Virus record (IMG/VR): IMGVR_UViG_3300036770_003993
Location: 1 to 51,444 of that record
From: a virus
DNA: 51,444 nucleotides
Direction: 5' to 3' (one strand)
Shown here in pieces: positions 7,999-16,794 of the stretch. The notes beneath the pieces are model-generated. The model saw nothing but the letters and a program-made list of their open reading frames with translations. It was not told where the DNA came from and ran no database searches. Position 1 is the first letter of the stretch, and each line of letters starts with the position of its first letter. The position numbers and the translations under genes are program-made.

Positions 7999-9819
7999 AT
8001 GAGTGAACAAAATTTAACAGTTTGGCAAAGATTATCACAAGCATTTGGTCCTAATTCATTATTAGGGCAGGATTACCCCACTTATAAGTTTGATAAAAAA
8101 GAACTTTTAAAAACAACTTCAAAACAAGAATATGAGAAGGAAAAATTAGAAGCAAGACAAACTTATTATTTGGCAAACCAATGGGCAAAAATTGAAAACA
8201 ATTTATACACCCAAGCAGTTTATTATGAACCAACAAGGTTGGCATCTTTTTATGATTATGAGTCTATGGAGTTTACTCCTGAGATATCGGCAGCGTTGGA
8301 TATATACGCTGAGGAATCCACAACTCCAAACCAAGACGGATATATCTTACAGATATACTCAAATTCAAAAAGAATAAAATCCATATTGGTAGATTTATTT
8401 ATTAATTCATTAGACATTAACACCAATTTACCAATGTGGACAAGAAACACATGTAAGTATGGTGATAACTTTGTGTTTTTAAAATTAAATCCTGAAAAAG
8501 GAATTGTTGGATGTATGCAACTTCCCAATATTGAGATTGAAAGATTAGAAGCCGGAATGGGATTGAAAAAAACTGACCCTGAGGTCGACCCGTCTAAAAA
8601 AGCGTTGAAGTTTAAATGGAAACAAAAAGACATGGAGTTTAATTCATGGGAAATTGCCCATTTTAGACTTTTGGGTGATGATAGAAGATTACCTTATGGA
8701 ACTTCTATGTTAGAAAAGGCTCGTCGTATATGGAAACAATTATTACTATCGGAAGATGCGATGATGATTTATAGAACATCAAGAGCCCCTGAAAGACGCG
8801 TATTTAAAGTATTTGTTGGTAATATGGATGATGCCGATGTTGAACCATATATCCAAAGATTTGCAAATAAATTTAAGAGGTCACAAACTGTGGATTCTCA
8901 AACAGGTAATGTGGATATGAGATTTAACCAAATGGCGGTTGACCAAGATTACTTTGTACCTGTTCGTGACCCGGCCGCACCATCTCCAATTGAAACTTTA
9001 CCTGGCGCTCAGAACTTATCCGAAATTGCGGATATTGAATACATACAAAAGAAATTATTAACAGCATTAAGAGTACCAAAAGGATTTTTAGGATTTGAGG
9101 AGACCGTTGGTGATGGTAAGAATTTAGCGTTAATGGATATTCGTTTTGCAAGAACAATTAATAGAATACAAAAAAGTATGTTGCAAGAATTAAATAAAAT
9201 TGCAATTATTCATTTGTTTTTATTAGGGTTTGAAGATGAGATATCTAATTTTACTTTATCATTAACTAATCCATCAAAACAAGCTGATTTATTAATGATT
9301 GATGTATGGAAGGAAAAAGTACTTCTATACAAAGATATGGTAACAGGAATTGAGGGTATTGCTCCAACATCAGTATCATGGGCTAAGAAACATATTTTAG
9401 GATTTTCTGATGAAGATATTAAACTCGATTTACAACAACAAAGAATTGAAAAGGCGGTTGGTGCTGAACTAACTAATACCGCTCAAGTTATTACACATAC
9501 AGGTCTATTTGATAATTTGGATAGATTATATGGTAAGAAAGATGGTGAACAACCTGCTCCTCCGGCAGAAGGTGGAGAATCTGGTGGAGGAATGGGAGAT
9601 ATGGGACTTGGAAGTCCACCACCACCTTCGGGAGAATCACCACTACCACCTGAACCACCGGCAGCCGGCCCTGAATTGGCTCCTGAGACAAGAGAATCGA
9701 GACTTAATATAATCTTAGAAGGAGATTGGTCAAATGATAATGATGAGATTGATTTAAGTAGGGCAAGAAAATCTTTAAATGAAATGGACGAAACTCTTAA
9801 AAACTTATTAAATGATTAA
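7999..9819 (+). CDS. Portal protein (gp20-like)
   Basis: The dodecameric head-tail connector through which DNA is packaged and ejected. The 606-residue length fits T4 gp20 (524) with a longer tail. Features typical of T4-type portals are the N-terminal helical region, EFTPEISAALDIYAEE near residue 95, RNTCKYGDNFVFLKL near residue 150, LPYGTSMLEKARRIWKQL near residue 235, and a crown or stem region ending ALRVPKGFLGFEE. The last 80 residues are a Pro/Gly-rich linker and a charged end containing RLNIILEG, whose ILE could be a prohead-protease site. It is preceded by its own promoter box and followed closely by a small gene and the prohead protease, the T4 head order. Confidence 0.93.
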   Translation: MSEQNLTVWQRLSQAFGPNSLLGQDYPTYKFDKKELLKTTSKQEYEKEKLEARQTYYLANQWAKIENNLYTQAVYYEPTRLASFYDYESMEFTPEISAALDIYAEESTTPNQDGYILQIYSNSKRIKSILVDLFINSLDINTNLPMWTRNTCKYGDNFVFLKLNPEKGIVGCMQLPNIEIERLEAGMGLKKTDPEVDPSKKALKFKWKQKDMEFNSWEIAHFRLLGDDRRLPYGTSMLEKARRIWKQLLLSEDAMMIYRTSRAPERRVFKVFVGNMDDADVEPYIQRFANKFKRSQTVDSQTGNVDMRFNQMAVDQDYFVPVRDPAAPSPIETLPGAQNLSEIADIEYIQKKLLTALRVPKGFLGFEETVGDGKNLALMDIRFARTINRIQKSMLQELNKIAIIHLFLLGFEDEISNFTLSLTNPSKQADLLMIDVWKEKVLLYKDMVTGIEGIAPTSVSWAKKHILGFSDEDIKLDLQQQRIEKAVGAELTNTAQVITHTGLFDNLDRLYGKKDGEQPAPPAEGGESGGGMGDMGLGSPPPPSGESPLPPEPPAAGPELAPETRESRLNIILEGDWSNDNDEIDLSRARKSLNEMDETLKNLLND

Positions 9820-9827
9820 TATTTATT
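9820..9827 (+). promoter_or_regulatory. Putative late promoter box TATTTATT
   Basis: TATTTATT starts one base after the portal stop codon and lies 15 bp before the next ATG. Confidence 0.5.
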
Positions 9828-9842
9828 AAGAAATACGAAATA

Positions 9843-10550
9843 ATGAAATTTGGAGAATTAAAAACTTTGGTAGAAAATAAATTGACAAGTTCTTTTGCTA
9901 ATAAAGAATTAAGAAATGATGTCAAAATTTTCAAAAAAATATTGAAAGAGGATTCCTCATTTGCAAAGATGATGAATAACTATGATGTCTTAAACGAGAA
10001 TAAAGGTTTATCTAATGATGTTGCATCATTTTTATTTGATGAAACAATTAGTGAAACTAAATTTTTAAAGATTAAAGAATCCACAATCAATAAAATAAAA
10101 AATTGGGCAAAAGGAATTAAGTCTGAAAATAACTATAAAAATATTGATGACTTTATTTTCTCCAAGTCCATTACCGTTGAAGAAAAATTCCAAATTAAAA
10201 AAACTATTGTTGAAGGATTAACTAAAAAAGTAGTTAAAAAGGATTCTCCAAATGTTCCAATTAGTATATTAGTGAATGCGGCTAATAACACAATCAAAAA
10301 ACACATTGAGAGTTTAAATGAAGAAGATAAAACAAAAGTATTACAAGTTTTAAAATCTGACGAAACTCTTAAAGAAAATTATAATTCTTTAAAAGAAAAC
10401 ACAATTAAAAAAATTGAAACTTTAATATCTGAATCTGATGAGAGTGTAAAAAATGTTTTGTTTGAAACAAAAAACAAAATAGAAAAGACCGAGTATTCAA
10501 AACAAGAGTATTTGAAATTACTTACATTAAGTGAAGGGTTAGTTAAATAA
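9843..10550 (+). CDS. Lys-rich helical protein in the prohead-core position
   Basis: A 235-residue Lys/Glu/Asn-rich protein, almost entirely helical in appearance, with no recognised domain. It lies between portal and prohead protease, where T4 carries the small core genes 67 and 68. The N-terminus reads MKFGELKTLVEN; the Leu-Val-Glu at residues 9-11 is a candidate (I/L)xE cleavage site. I infer an internal core or DNA-associated head protein, but sequence similarity to gp67 or gp68 cannot be claimed. It has its own promoter box and is followed by a strong terminator, so it may be a single-gene transcript. Confidence 0.65.
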   Translation: MKFGELKTLVENKLTSSFANKELRNDVKIFKKILKEDSSFAKMMNNYDVLNENKGLSNDVASFLFDETISETKFLKIKESTINKIKNWAKGIKSENNYKNIDDFIFSKSITVEEKFQIKKTIVEGLTKKVVKKDSPNVPISILVNAANNTIKKHIESLNEEDKTKVLQVLKSDETLKENYNSLKENTIKKIETLISESDESVKNVLFETKNKIEKTEYSKQEYLKLLTLSEGLVK

Positions 10551-10575
10551 CAATATAAAAACATATTTTAAAATG

Positions 10576-10601
10576 GTCCGTAATATACGGACTTTTTTTT
10601 T
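10576..10601 (+). terminator. Rho-independent terminator
   Basis: A 7-bp stem (GTCCGTA / TACGGAC) with a 3-nt loop is followed immediately by nine T. It lies 25 bp after the preceding stop codon. Confidence 0.85.
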
Positions 10602-10632
10602 GACAAAACAATTTTTTTAGTATAAATTTATT
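10600..10632 (+). promoter_or_regulatory. Candidate promoter between terminator and 10663 gene
   Basis: TTGACA (10600-10605), 15 bp, then TATAAA (10621-10626). It overlaps AATTTATT (10625-10632), one mismatch from the late box. The spacing is short for a sigma70 promoter, and the host may use TTTG/TAnnTTTG elements instead, so this is tentative. Confidence 0.3.
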
Positions 10633-10662
10633 AAACAAATAAACTCTGAATCGTGGTGATTA

Positions 10663-11118
10663 ATGAAGAAAGGAAAATCTTGTACCCTGAAAGGTTACAG
10701 AAATTTTAAGTGTTCGTATGGAACAGTAGATGCTAAAAATTTAAAATCAATTTACATAAACGTACAATCTTGGGTAAAACCAAAAAAATATAGTGACAAT
10801 TGGGAAAGAGTAGTGTCACTTTTTCACAAGAAAGTTAAGAACTTTATAAATGATATTCTAAACCAATTTATGTATGAGAATAAATTTATTGTTGATTTAG
10901 ATTTAAGGTCAAGTGGTATATCAATTGACAAAAAATCATTTATGAATTTAGAAATCACATTATTTGTGAAGGGTGACCATGACTTTAAATCTGTCAAAAT
11001 TAAAAATTCAGTAAAAGAAATTGTTGACTCAATACAAAAAGAAATAATGAGAAATAATGATATCTTCTCATTCCATCTTACTAAAAACGATAAAAAGGCT
11101 AAAATAGAAGTTTCATAG
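10663..11118 (+). CDS. Unknown 151-aa basic protein
   Basis: Not recognised. The protein is basic, begins MKKGKSCTLKGYRNFKCSYG, and continues as alternating strands and helices (residues 28-60 and 70-100) with a Lys-rich end. The short conserved-looking core around WVKPKKYSDNWERVVSLFHKKVKNF could bind nucleic acid, but there is no named motif. It sits alone between a terminator and the promoter box of the prohead protease. Its insertion between the portal and protease genes is not part of the T4 head order. Confidence 0.6.
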   Translation: MKKGKSCTLKGYRNFKCSYGTVDAKNLKSIYINVQSWVKPKKYSDNWERVVSLFHKKVKNFINDILNQFMYENKFIVDLDLRSSGISIDKKSFMNLEITLFVKGDHDFKSVKIKNSVKEIVDSIQKEIMRNNDIFSFHLTKNDKKAKIEVS

Positions 11119-11126
11119 TATTTATA
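11119..11126 (+). promoter_or_regulatory. Putative late promoter box TATTTATA
   Basis: Exact TATTTATA, starting one base after the preceding stop and 15 bp before the protease ATG. Confidence 0.6.
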
Positions 11127-11141
11127 TATAAAACTTCTGAA

Positions 11142-11861
11142 ATGCAAAATTATAAAATATTAGGACCTAGTGACATAGGTAAAGGAATTCTTGTTGAGTA
11201 CGACGCGGGATATGTGTCACCAGTAGAATTTTCAAATGATAGAATAATTAAAGAATCCTTTGAGGTTGGTGACTATTCAAAACCATTTGAGTTTTATGCT
11301 GTACTACAAAAATATAATACCCCAAACAGAAATGGAAGGGTTTATCCTGAAAGAGTATTAAAAAGAGAATCTGAAAATTATATAAGAAACTATATAAAAA
11401 AGAACACTGCTCTATCTGAATTAAATCACCCTGAATCATCATTAATTGACTTAGATAGAGTGTCTCACATCATTACTGATATTTGGTGGGATAAAAACGT
11501 TTTAGTTGGTAAATTAAAACTATTAACATCACCAGGTTTCCATGAAAGAGGTATTGTATCAACTAAGGGTGACCAAGCGGCGAATCTATTAAGACTTGGT
11601 GTTACATTAGGTATATCTTCTCGTGGAGTTGGTTCTCTTAAAAAGGTAGGGGAACAAAATGAAGTTCAAGATGATTTTGAATTAATCTGTTTTGATTTAG
11701 TACAAGCACCATCAACACCAGGTGCATATCTTTTTAAAGAAAAAAATGACCAATATAAGTTTGAAGAAAACTTACAGGAAGAAAAAGAATTAAAAGCTCA
11801 ACAATCATCCTCAAAGTCACTTGATTTAATGAATAAATTATCCGATTATTTAGGAAAATAA
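11142..11861 (+). CDS. Prohead core protease (gp21-like)
   Basis: The serine protease that digests the scaffold and trims head proteins during maturation. At 239 residues it is close to T4 gp21 (212). The catalytic His is in SELNHPES (His96), and the Ser lies in GISSRGVGS (Ser159/160), the usual signature of the herpesvirus-like prohead protease fold. The N-terminal FYAVLQKYNTPNRNGRVYPE segment (residues 51-70) is also typical. It lies upstream of the scaffold and major capsid genes, as in T4. Enzymes of this family cut after (I/L)xE, and such tripeptides occur near the N-termini of several proteins in this window. Confidence 0.93.
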   Translation: MQNYKILGPSDIGKGILVEYDAGYVSPVEFSNDRIIKESFEVGDYSKPFEFYAVLQKYNTPNRNGRVYPERVLKRESENYIRNYIKKNTALSELNHPESSLIDLDRVSHIITDIWWDKNVLVGKLKLLTSPGFHERGIVSTKGDQAANLLRLGVTLGISSRGVGSLKKVGEQNEVQDDFELICFDLVQAPSTPGAYLFKEKNDQYKFEENLQEEKELKAQQSSSKSLDLMNKLSDYLGK

Positions 11862-11867
11862 TTTATT

Positions 11868-12083
11868 ATGGAAATGGACGAAAAATATTTTGTGGCAAAA
11901 GTACAGTATGACTTGCCAGATGAAAATTCAGGAAAAATCAAAAAAGTGAGAGAAGAAAAATTGGTTAAAGGTTATAATGTAACCGATGTTGAGGCCAAGG
12001 TAACTAAAGCTTACGAATCATTTTCTTATGATTGGAGAATTACTTCGGTCGCTGAAAGTAAAATTGATGAAATTTTTGAGTAA
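11868..12083 (+). CDS. DUF4494-like small protein
   Basis: A 71-residue protein with the layout of DUF4494: an N-terminal strand KYFVAKVQYD, a charged EEKLVKGYNVTDVEAKVTKAYE stretch in the middle, and a short C-terminal strand. DUF4494 proteins are small and common in Bacteroidetes and their phages, and their function is not established. The start may be 11868 or the second Met at 11874; AATTTATT ends directly before the first. It follows the protease by 6 bp and precedes a strong terminator, so it probably shares the protease transcript. Confidence 0.65.
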   Translation: MEMDEKYFVAKVQYDLPDENSGKIKKVREEKLVKGYNVTDVEAKVTKAYESFSYDWRITSVAESKIDEIFE

Positions 12084-12110
12084 TTAAATCTGAAAAGTTT
12101 AAACTTATAA

Positions 12111-12135
12111 AGGGGACATTTCGTCCCCTTTTTTT
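12111..12135 (+). terminator. Rho-independent terminator
   Basis: A 7-bp stem (AGGGGAC / GTCCCCT) with an ATTTC loop is followed by seven T. It lies 27 bp after the preceding stop. Confidence 0.85.
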
Positions 12136-12175
12136 GTTTTTTACCATTAAAAATGACTTTTTTTAATAGTTGATA

Positions 12176-12183
12176 TATTTATT
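12176..12183 (+). promoter_or_regulatory. Putative late promoter box TATTTATT
   Basis: TATTTATT is 15 bp before the ATG at 12199 and 6 bp before an in-frame ATG at 12190. The 15-bp spacing matches other head genes, so it favours the second start. Confidence 0.55.
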
Positions 12184-12198
12184 AAAAAAATGCACAAA

Positions 12199-13662
12199 AT
12201 GGCAGAAAAAAACTTAGTTGAAGAAACATTTATCCAAATTCAAAATTTGGAGAACGTTATTAACGAAAACGCAAAAGAAATACTTGCTTCTACAATGAAG
12301 GGAGAAATTAGCGAATTAGTAAAAGAGTCTATGAAAGAAGAGACTGATGAACAAGTTGAAGACATCGATATGATTGATGTTGAAGACGAAGATGATGATT
12401 CCGAAATCACTGGTGATGAATTATCTATTGACGATATGGGAGACATGGAAGACATGGGTGGTGACACTGACATGGACGATATGGACGACATGGAAGACAT
12501 GGGTGATATGATTGGTGGTGACTTAGAGGATGTTGATGTTGATTTTGACGATGAAACTATCGACTTAACCGACGCGTCTGACGAAGAAGTTTTAAAAGTA
12601 TTTAAAGCAATGTCTGCTGATGATGAGATTACTGTTACACAAGACGGTGATTATATTCATTTACAGGATGATTCTGAGGATGTTGAGTATTTAATCCAAA
12701 CTGAAAGTGAAGACGAATTAGAAGAGTCTTGGCTTGAAGAAGAATTAGATGAAGTTGAAGAGAAACCATCAAAAAAACAAGACAAAAAATCTGATGCAAG
12801 ATTTGTACCAAAATCAAAAATGATGGAAGAAATGGACGAAGAAATGGATATCACAGTTGCTGATGATTCAGAAGAATTGGTCTATGAAATTGAAATGGAT
12901 GAGGAAATGGACGAAGAAATGGAATCTGACACATACGAAAATGTGGATATGATGGAATCTAAAATGGTATCAAAACCAAAGGTAGGAAAAGGAGCGAAGA
13001 CTGGTTCAGCTTCAAAGTTCTCTTATAAGAAATCAACAGGTGGATTTAAGGAAACAATGAAGAAAGCAAACCCAACTAAGGGTACAGGTAAAGCTAAATT
13101 CGAATTTAAAGAAAACGAGTCTATTATGGATATGCCAAGTAGAACTCCAAAATTGAGTAAAGAAGAAGCCAAAGAGGCGGCTCGTACTTACGGTACAGGT
13201 TGGAGAAAGGGAGCATTACCAAAAGGAGCTAGAGCAGGTCAGGAAGCTGCAAGACTACAAACCGAATCAACTGAAATTGAAATGTTGAAGGCTAAAAATG
13301 AAGAATATAGAAAGGCTCTAAATATGTTTAGAGATAAACTTAACGAAGTTGCTACATTCAATTCAAATTTGGCATATGCTACAAGATTGTTCACTGAACA
13401 CTCAACGTCAAAGCAAGAAAAAATTAACATTTTGAGAAGATTTGATACAGTTGAAACCATTAAAGAATCCAAAGCACTTTATAAGACAATTAAAGATGAA
13501 CTTTCAGGAAGTGATGTTAGAAAACCTGTTACAGAATCAATTGATAGAATTATTGAATCTGACCAAAAGTCAGGGTCGGCAATTAATTTGATTGAATCTA
13601 AGACATATGAAAACCCACAGTTCCTAAGAATGAAAGACATCATGTCAAAAATAACAAAATAA
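12199..13662 (+). CDS. Prohead core scaffold protein (gp22-like)
   Basis: The scaffold around which the capsid shell assembles, later degraded by the protease. I choose the ATG at 12199 (MAEKNLVEE, 487 aa) because its distance from the promoter box matches neighbouring genes; an in-frame ATG at 12190 adds three residues. The first half is extremely acidic with DMEDMG and EEMDEEMD repeats. The middle is basic and Gly/Lys-rich. The C-terminal part has the typical scaffold coiled coil (residues about 355-435), with a sequence like KNEEYRKALNMFRDKLNEV and FNSNLAYATRLFTE. Position between protease and major capsid protein matches T4 gene 22. It is much longer than T4 gp22 (269 aa) because of the acidic arm. 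Confidence 0.85.
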   Translation: MAEKNLVEETFIQIQNLENVINENAKEILASTMKGEISELVKESMKEETDEQVEDIDMIDVEDEDDDSEITGDELSIDDMGDMEDMGGDTDMDDMDDMEDMGDMIGGDLEDVDVDFDDETIDLTDASDEEVLKVFKAMSADDEITVTQDGDYIHLQDDSEDVEYLIQTESEDELEESWLEEELDEVEEKPSKKQDKKSDARFVPKSKMMEEMDEEMDITVADDSEELVYEIEMDEEMDEEMESDTYENVDMMESKMVSKPKVGKGAKTGSASKFSYKKSTGGFKETMKKANPTKGTGKAKFEFKENESIMDMPSRTPKLSKEEAKEAARTYGTGWRKGALPKGARAGQEAARLQTESTEIEMLKAKNEEYRKALNMFRDKLNEVATFNSNLAYATRLFTEHSTSKQEKINILRRFDTVETIKESKALYKTIKDELSGSDVRKPVTESIDRIIESDQKSGSAINLIESKTYENPQFLRMKDIMSKITK

Positions 13663-13697
13663 ACAATAAACTAAAAAAATAATAAAAACCAAATAAA

Positions 13698-15539
13698 ATG
13701 GGAGCATTATTAGAATCAGGTCTTGTTGGTAACATCGGTCTTAAGCACCTTAAAGTTATCAAAGAAGATACTATTACAAAATGGGACAAATTAGGGTTCC
13801 TAGAAGGTCTTAAAGGCCACCTAAAAGAAAACGTAGCTCAATTGTATGAGAACCAAGCTTCTCACTTAATCAATGAGTCTTCATCAACTGCGGATTCAGG
13901 TTCTTTCGAAACTGTTGTATTCCCAATCATCAGACGTGTATTCTCTAAATTGTTAGCGAATGACATCGTATCTGTACAAGCTATGAACTTACCAATCGGT
14001 AAATTGTTCTACTTTGTACCTCAAATCCAAGGATATAGTGGTGGTAACGCTTACTATACAAGTGATGGTTATAGTGGTGAACATTATCCACCAGTTGGTG
14101 GTCCTGGTAACCCATACGGTGACCCAAATGCGGGATATGGAACAAGTTCAGGAGCGTATCAGAAAAATCTTTATGATTTATTTTATGAAGGTACTGAACC
14201 TGGATTAAATCCTGGTGGTTTATTTGACTATTCAAAAGGACCTTTCTATGTTGTTACTGCGGCTACTAACACTTATGGATGGAACACTGCAGGACAATTA
14301 GTGCAAAGTGCCTTTACAGAAGCGAACTATCGTAAAATTATCATAGGTATGAGTGGTTTCTCCTCATCAGGAATTGGTAAATTAATCGGACCTGACGGAC
14401 AAGAAATTGATAATGAATCATTCTTATCAGATTTAAGAATTGTTGGTGCTACTACAAATGCAAATACAACTGCAAATACTGCAAAACCTTATTTGTTTAG
14501 AGTTGTCACTCAACAATATGGTCAAGGTATTGTTAATTTAGGAAATACTCAATCAACTACTACTTGGAACAGTTCACAAGGTGCTGGAACAGGAAATGGA
14601 GGTTCTTATAATAATCTTTGTAGTGCAAATGGGGTAATTTATTTAGAAGTTGATTTACAAGTTCCAGCATGTATTTCTTGTGGTGGAGATTCTCCTGATG
14701 GATACACTGGTTCAACATTCTCATCAACAACTGCAACTAATCAAGCATTCATTGCTTTATATAGAAGATACAGAGAATTAGAATTTGAAGACAAAATTGG
14801 TGAAGTTTCTTTCAATTTAGAATCTGTTACAGTTTCTGTTACTGAAAGAAAGTTAAGAGCACAATGGTCTCCTGAATTAGCTCAAGACGTTGCAGCATTC
14901 CACAACATCGACGCTGAGGCTGAATTAACAGCTTTATTGTCTGAACAAGTTGCCGCGGAAATTGACCGTGAAATCTTACGTGACTTACGTAAAGGTGCAG
15001 CTTGGACATTACGTTGGGATTACAACGGATGGAAGAGACTGAACAATCAAGCTACTCCATACACTCAAAAAGACTGGAACCAAACTTTGATTACTGCGAT
15101 TAACCAAATCTCAGCTCAAATCCACAAGTCTACTTTGAGAGGTGGTGCTAACTGGATTGTTGTATCTTCTGAAATCTCTGCGATTTTTGATGATTTGCAA
15201 TACTTCCACGTATCAAACGCGGCTCCTGAGCAAGACCAATACAACATGGGTATTGAGAGAGTTGGTACATTAAGCGGTCGTTACCAAGTATACCGTGACC
15301 CATACTTCCCACCAAACACAGTTTTGATTGGACATAAGGGTACATCTTTATTGGATACTGGTTACATCTACGCTCCATACGTACCACTTCAATTAACTCC
15401 AACTATGTATAACCCATTCAACTTCACACCTATCAAAGGTATCATGACTCGTTACGCTAAGAAGATGGTTAATAACCGTTTCTTCGGACGTATCATCGTT
15501 GATGGAGTTCGTACATTTGACTTAAACGAATTAAGATAA
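13698..15539 (+). CDS. Major capsid protein (gp23-like)
   Basis: The shell protein of the head; 613 residues against 521 in T4. The conserved region FPIIRRVFSKLLANDIVSVQAMNLP (residues about 75-99) aligns with the T4 segment that follows its maturation site. Ile58-Asn-Glu60 then Ser61 is a good (I/L)xE site, which would remove a 60-residue propeptide. Residues 115-330 are a Gly/Ser/Asn/Tyr-rich expansion. The C-terminal half has the usual LSEQVAAEIDREILRDLR and WIVVSSEISAIFDDL blocks. No TATTTAT box precedes it, only an A-rich leader. Codon use is richer in C-ending codons (TAC, ATC, CGT) than in neighbours, as in highly expressed genes. It is followed by a bidirectional terminator. Confidence 0.96.
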   Translation: MGALLESGLVGNIGLKHLKVIKEDTITKWDKLGFLEGLKGHLKENVAQLYENQASHLINESSSTADSGSFETVVFPIIRRVFSKLLANDIVSVQAMNLPIGKLFYFVPQIQGYSGGNAYYTSDGYSGEHYPPVGGPGNPYGDPNAGYGTSSGAYQKNLYDLFYEGTEPGLNPGGLFDYSKGPFYVVTAATNTYGWNTAGQLVQSAFTEANYRKIIIGMSGFSSSGIGKLIGPDGQEIDNESFLSDLRIVGATTNANTTANTAKPYLFRVVTQQYGQGIVNLGNTQSTTTWNSSQGAGTGNGGSYNNLCSANGVIYLEVDLQVPACISCGGDSPDGYTGSTFSSTTATNQAFIALYRRYRELEFEDKIGEVSFNLESVTVSVTERKLRAQWSPELAQDVAAFHNIDAEAELTALLSEQVAAEIDREILRDLRKGAAWTLRWDYNGWKRLNNQATPYTQKDWNQTLITAINQISAQIHKSTLRGGANWIVVSSEISAIFDDLQYFHVSNAAPEQDQYNMGIERVGTLSGRYQVYRDPYFPPNTVLIGHKGTSLLDTGYIYAPYVPLQLTPTMYNPFNFTPIKGIMTRYAKKMVNNRFFGRIIVDGVRTFDLNELR

Positions 15540-15560
15540 TATATCTTAATAAAGATAAAA

Positions 15561-15587
15561 AAAGGTCAGAGAAATCTGACCTTTTTT
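15561..15587. terminator. Bidirectional terminator between convergent genes
   Basis: A 10-bp perfect stem (AAAGGTCAGA / TCTGACCTTT) with a GAAA loop is flanked by an A-run on the left and a T-run on the right, so it can end the capsid transcript and the opposing small gene. Confidence 0.88.
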
Positions 15588-15831
15588 ATTTTTCCAAAAT
15601 CCTTATTGATTTTGACACAATCTCACTTTCTATCATATTAAAAGAACCCCTTTCATATGATTTTTTACAAGCTTCTATTAGACAAAAAATTGCCTGTTCG
15701 TTACTCATAGTATCTATGAATATACTTAGTTCTTCATTTGAATTATAAAAAATTGCATTAAAAATGTTTTTATCTGAATTTATTTCAGAAACTTTATCTT
15801 GTATTTGGGTTAATAGTTCGTCATGTTCCAT
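15586..15831 (-). CDS. Small helical protein, unknown function
   Basis: An 81-residue acidic, helical protein that I do not recognise (MEHDELLTQIQDKVSEINSD at the start). It has one Cys in FCLIEACKKSYERG. It converges on the major capsid gene and shares its terminator. On the other side it is divergent from the gene at 15853, 21 bp away. The only box in that gap, at 15841, points to the plus-strand gene, so the promoter of this gene is not identified. The reading frame is intact and the spacing clean, which supports it as real. Confidence 0.55.
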   Translation of the reverse strand: MEHDELLTQIQDKVSEINSDKNIFNAIFYNSNEELSIFIDTMSNEQAIFCLIEACKKSYERGSFNMIESEIVSKSIRILEK

Positions 15832-15840
15832 AGTAGTTAA

Positions 15841-15848
15841 TATTTATA
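15841..15848 (+). promoter_or_regulatory. Putative late promoter box TATTTATA
   Basis: Exact TATTTATA only 4 bp before the ATG at 15853, which implies a leaderless or nearly leaderless transcript. Confidence 0.55.
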
Positions 15849-15852
15849 GTAT

Positions 15853-16794
15853 ATGATAACCAATTTAAATGAAATAATCAATAAGGTATTCACTAAGAAT
15901 ATTAATGAAGCAACAGGTGATTCATCAGGAAGTAAGGGTTCTTATATTGCTCCAATAATGCCGGAGTTTAGAAAGTTTAAAAAATCTCAGTTATCACCGT
16001 TTGACACACCTGTCTCTAAGTATGATGCGGCAGATTTAGCCTACGATAGTTATGACGGTACAATGGAAACACCAAAATCTAAAATAAAAAAATTAGAAAA
16101 AGAGGCTGAAAAATCATCAAATTATCTTGCAAAACATTTTACGGCAAATGATGATGATGGGGACATTATAAATAACAATCCAATTATTAAAAATAAAAAT
16201 AAAAACATTTCTAAACCATTTGTTTCAGAGGCTGACTCTTCAATTACTGCGGGGGTATATAACGCTCCGTTAGAAATAGGATTAAAAAAATGGAGAAAAC
16301 AAGAATTAGGACCTTTTACAGAGTTTTCGACACATCCTGTAAATAAAACTAAAAAACAAAAAACTTTAAAAAATAATATAAAAAGAAATGTTGGAGTTTG
16401 GGAAAAACATCCTGAAAGTGGTTATGATATTCCAAAACATGAAGCCCACACTATTAATGAAGATTTAGGAGTTTGGTTTGGAACTAAGAAAAAACCTAAG
16501 GGTAGTAAACAACCAAAAGGTCCGTGGGTAAATATATGTAAAAAGGTTGATGGTAAGCATCCGCCTTGTGGGAGACCTGAGGCGTCCGATAAGTCTTATC
16601 CAAAATGTAGAGCAGCAGGTGTTGCTGGTAAAATGACGGACGCTCAGAAAAAATCAGCATGTTCTCAAAAAAGAAGAGCTGAAAAATCAAACCCTAAAAT
16701 AGGAACAGGTAATAAACCTAAGATGGTTTCTTACAAACCTAAGAAAAAAACTAATGAATCAATTATTATTGATTTAATTAAAAAAATTATATGA
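15853..16794 (+). CDS. DUF5872-like C-terminal module protein with internal duplication
   Basis: A 313-residue basic protein. The N-terminal helix ends Ile17-Asn-Glu19-Ala20, a candidate prohead-protease site. Two related segments follow: YIAPIMPEFRKFKKSQLSPF near residue 34 and YNAPLEIGLKKWRKQELGPF near residue 136, an internal duplication. The C-terminal third has a module with conserved Cys, Pro and Lys (GPWVNICKK, HPPCGR, YPKCRAAG, SACSQKRRAEK) that recurs in many phage and giant-virus proteins, annotated DUF5872 or similar. The four Cys could bind metal. It overlaps the next gene by 4 bp (ATGA). I infer an internal head or virion-associated protein; the module's function is unknown. Confidence 0.65.
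   Translation: MITNLNEIINKVFTKNINEATGDSSGSKGSYIAPIMPEFRKFKKSQLSPFDTPVSKYDAADLAYDSYDGTMETPKSKIKKLEKEAEKSSNYLAKHFTANDDDGDIINNNPIIKNKNKNISKPFVSEADSSITAGVYNAPLEIGLKKWRKQELGPFTEFSTHPVNKTKKQKTLKNNIKRNVGVWEKHPESGYDIPKHEAHTINEDLGVWFGTKKKPKGSKQPKGPWVNICKKVDGKHPPCGRPEASDKSYPKCRAAGVAGKMTDAQKKSACSQKRRAEKSNPKIGTGNKPKMVSYKPKKKTNESIIIDLIKKII

Noticed and set aside
12190-12198. First ATG of the scaffold gene as the true start
   Set aside because: It is only 6 bp from the promoter box, while the second ATG is 15 bp away like its neighbours; the choice is tentative because some genes do use 3-6 bp.
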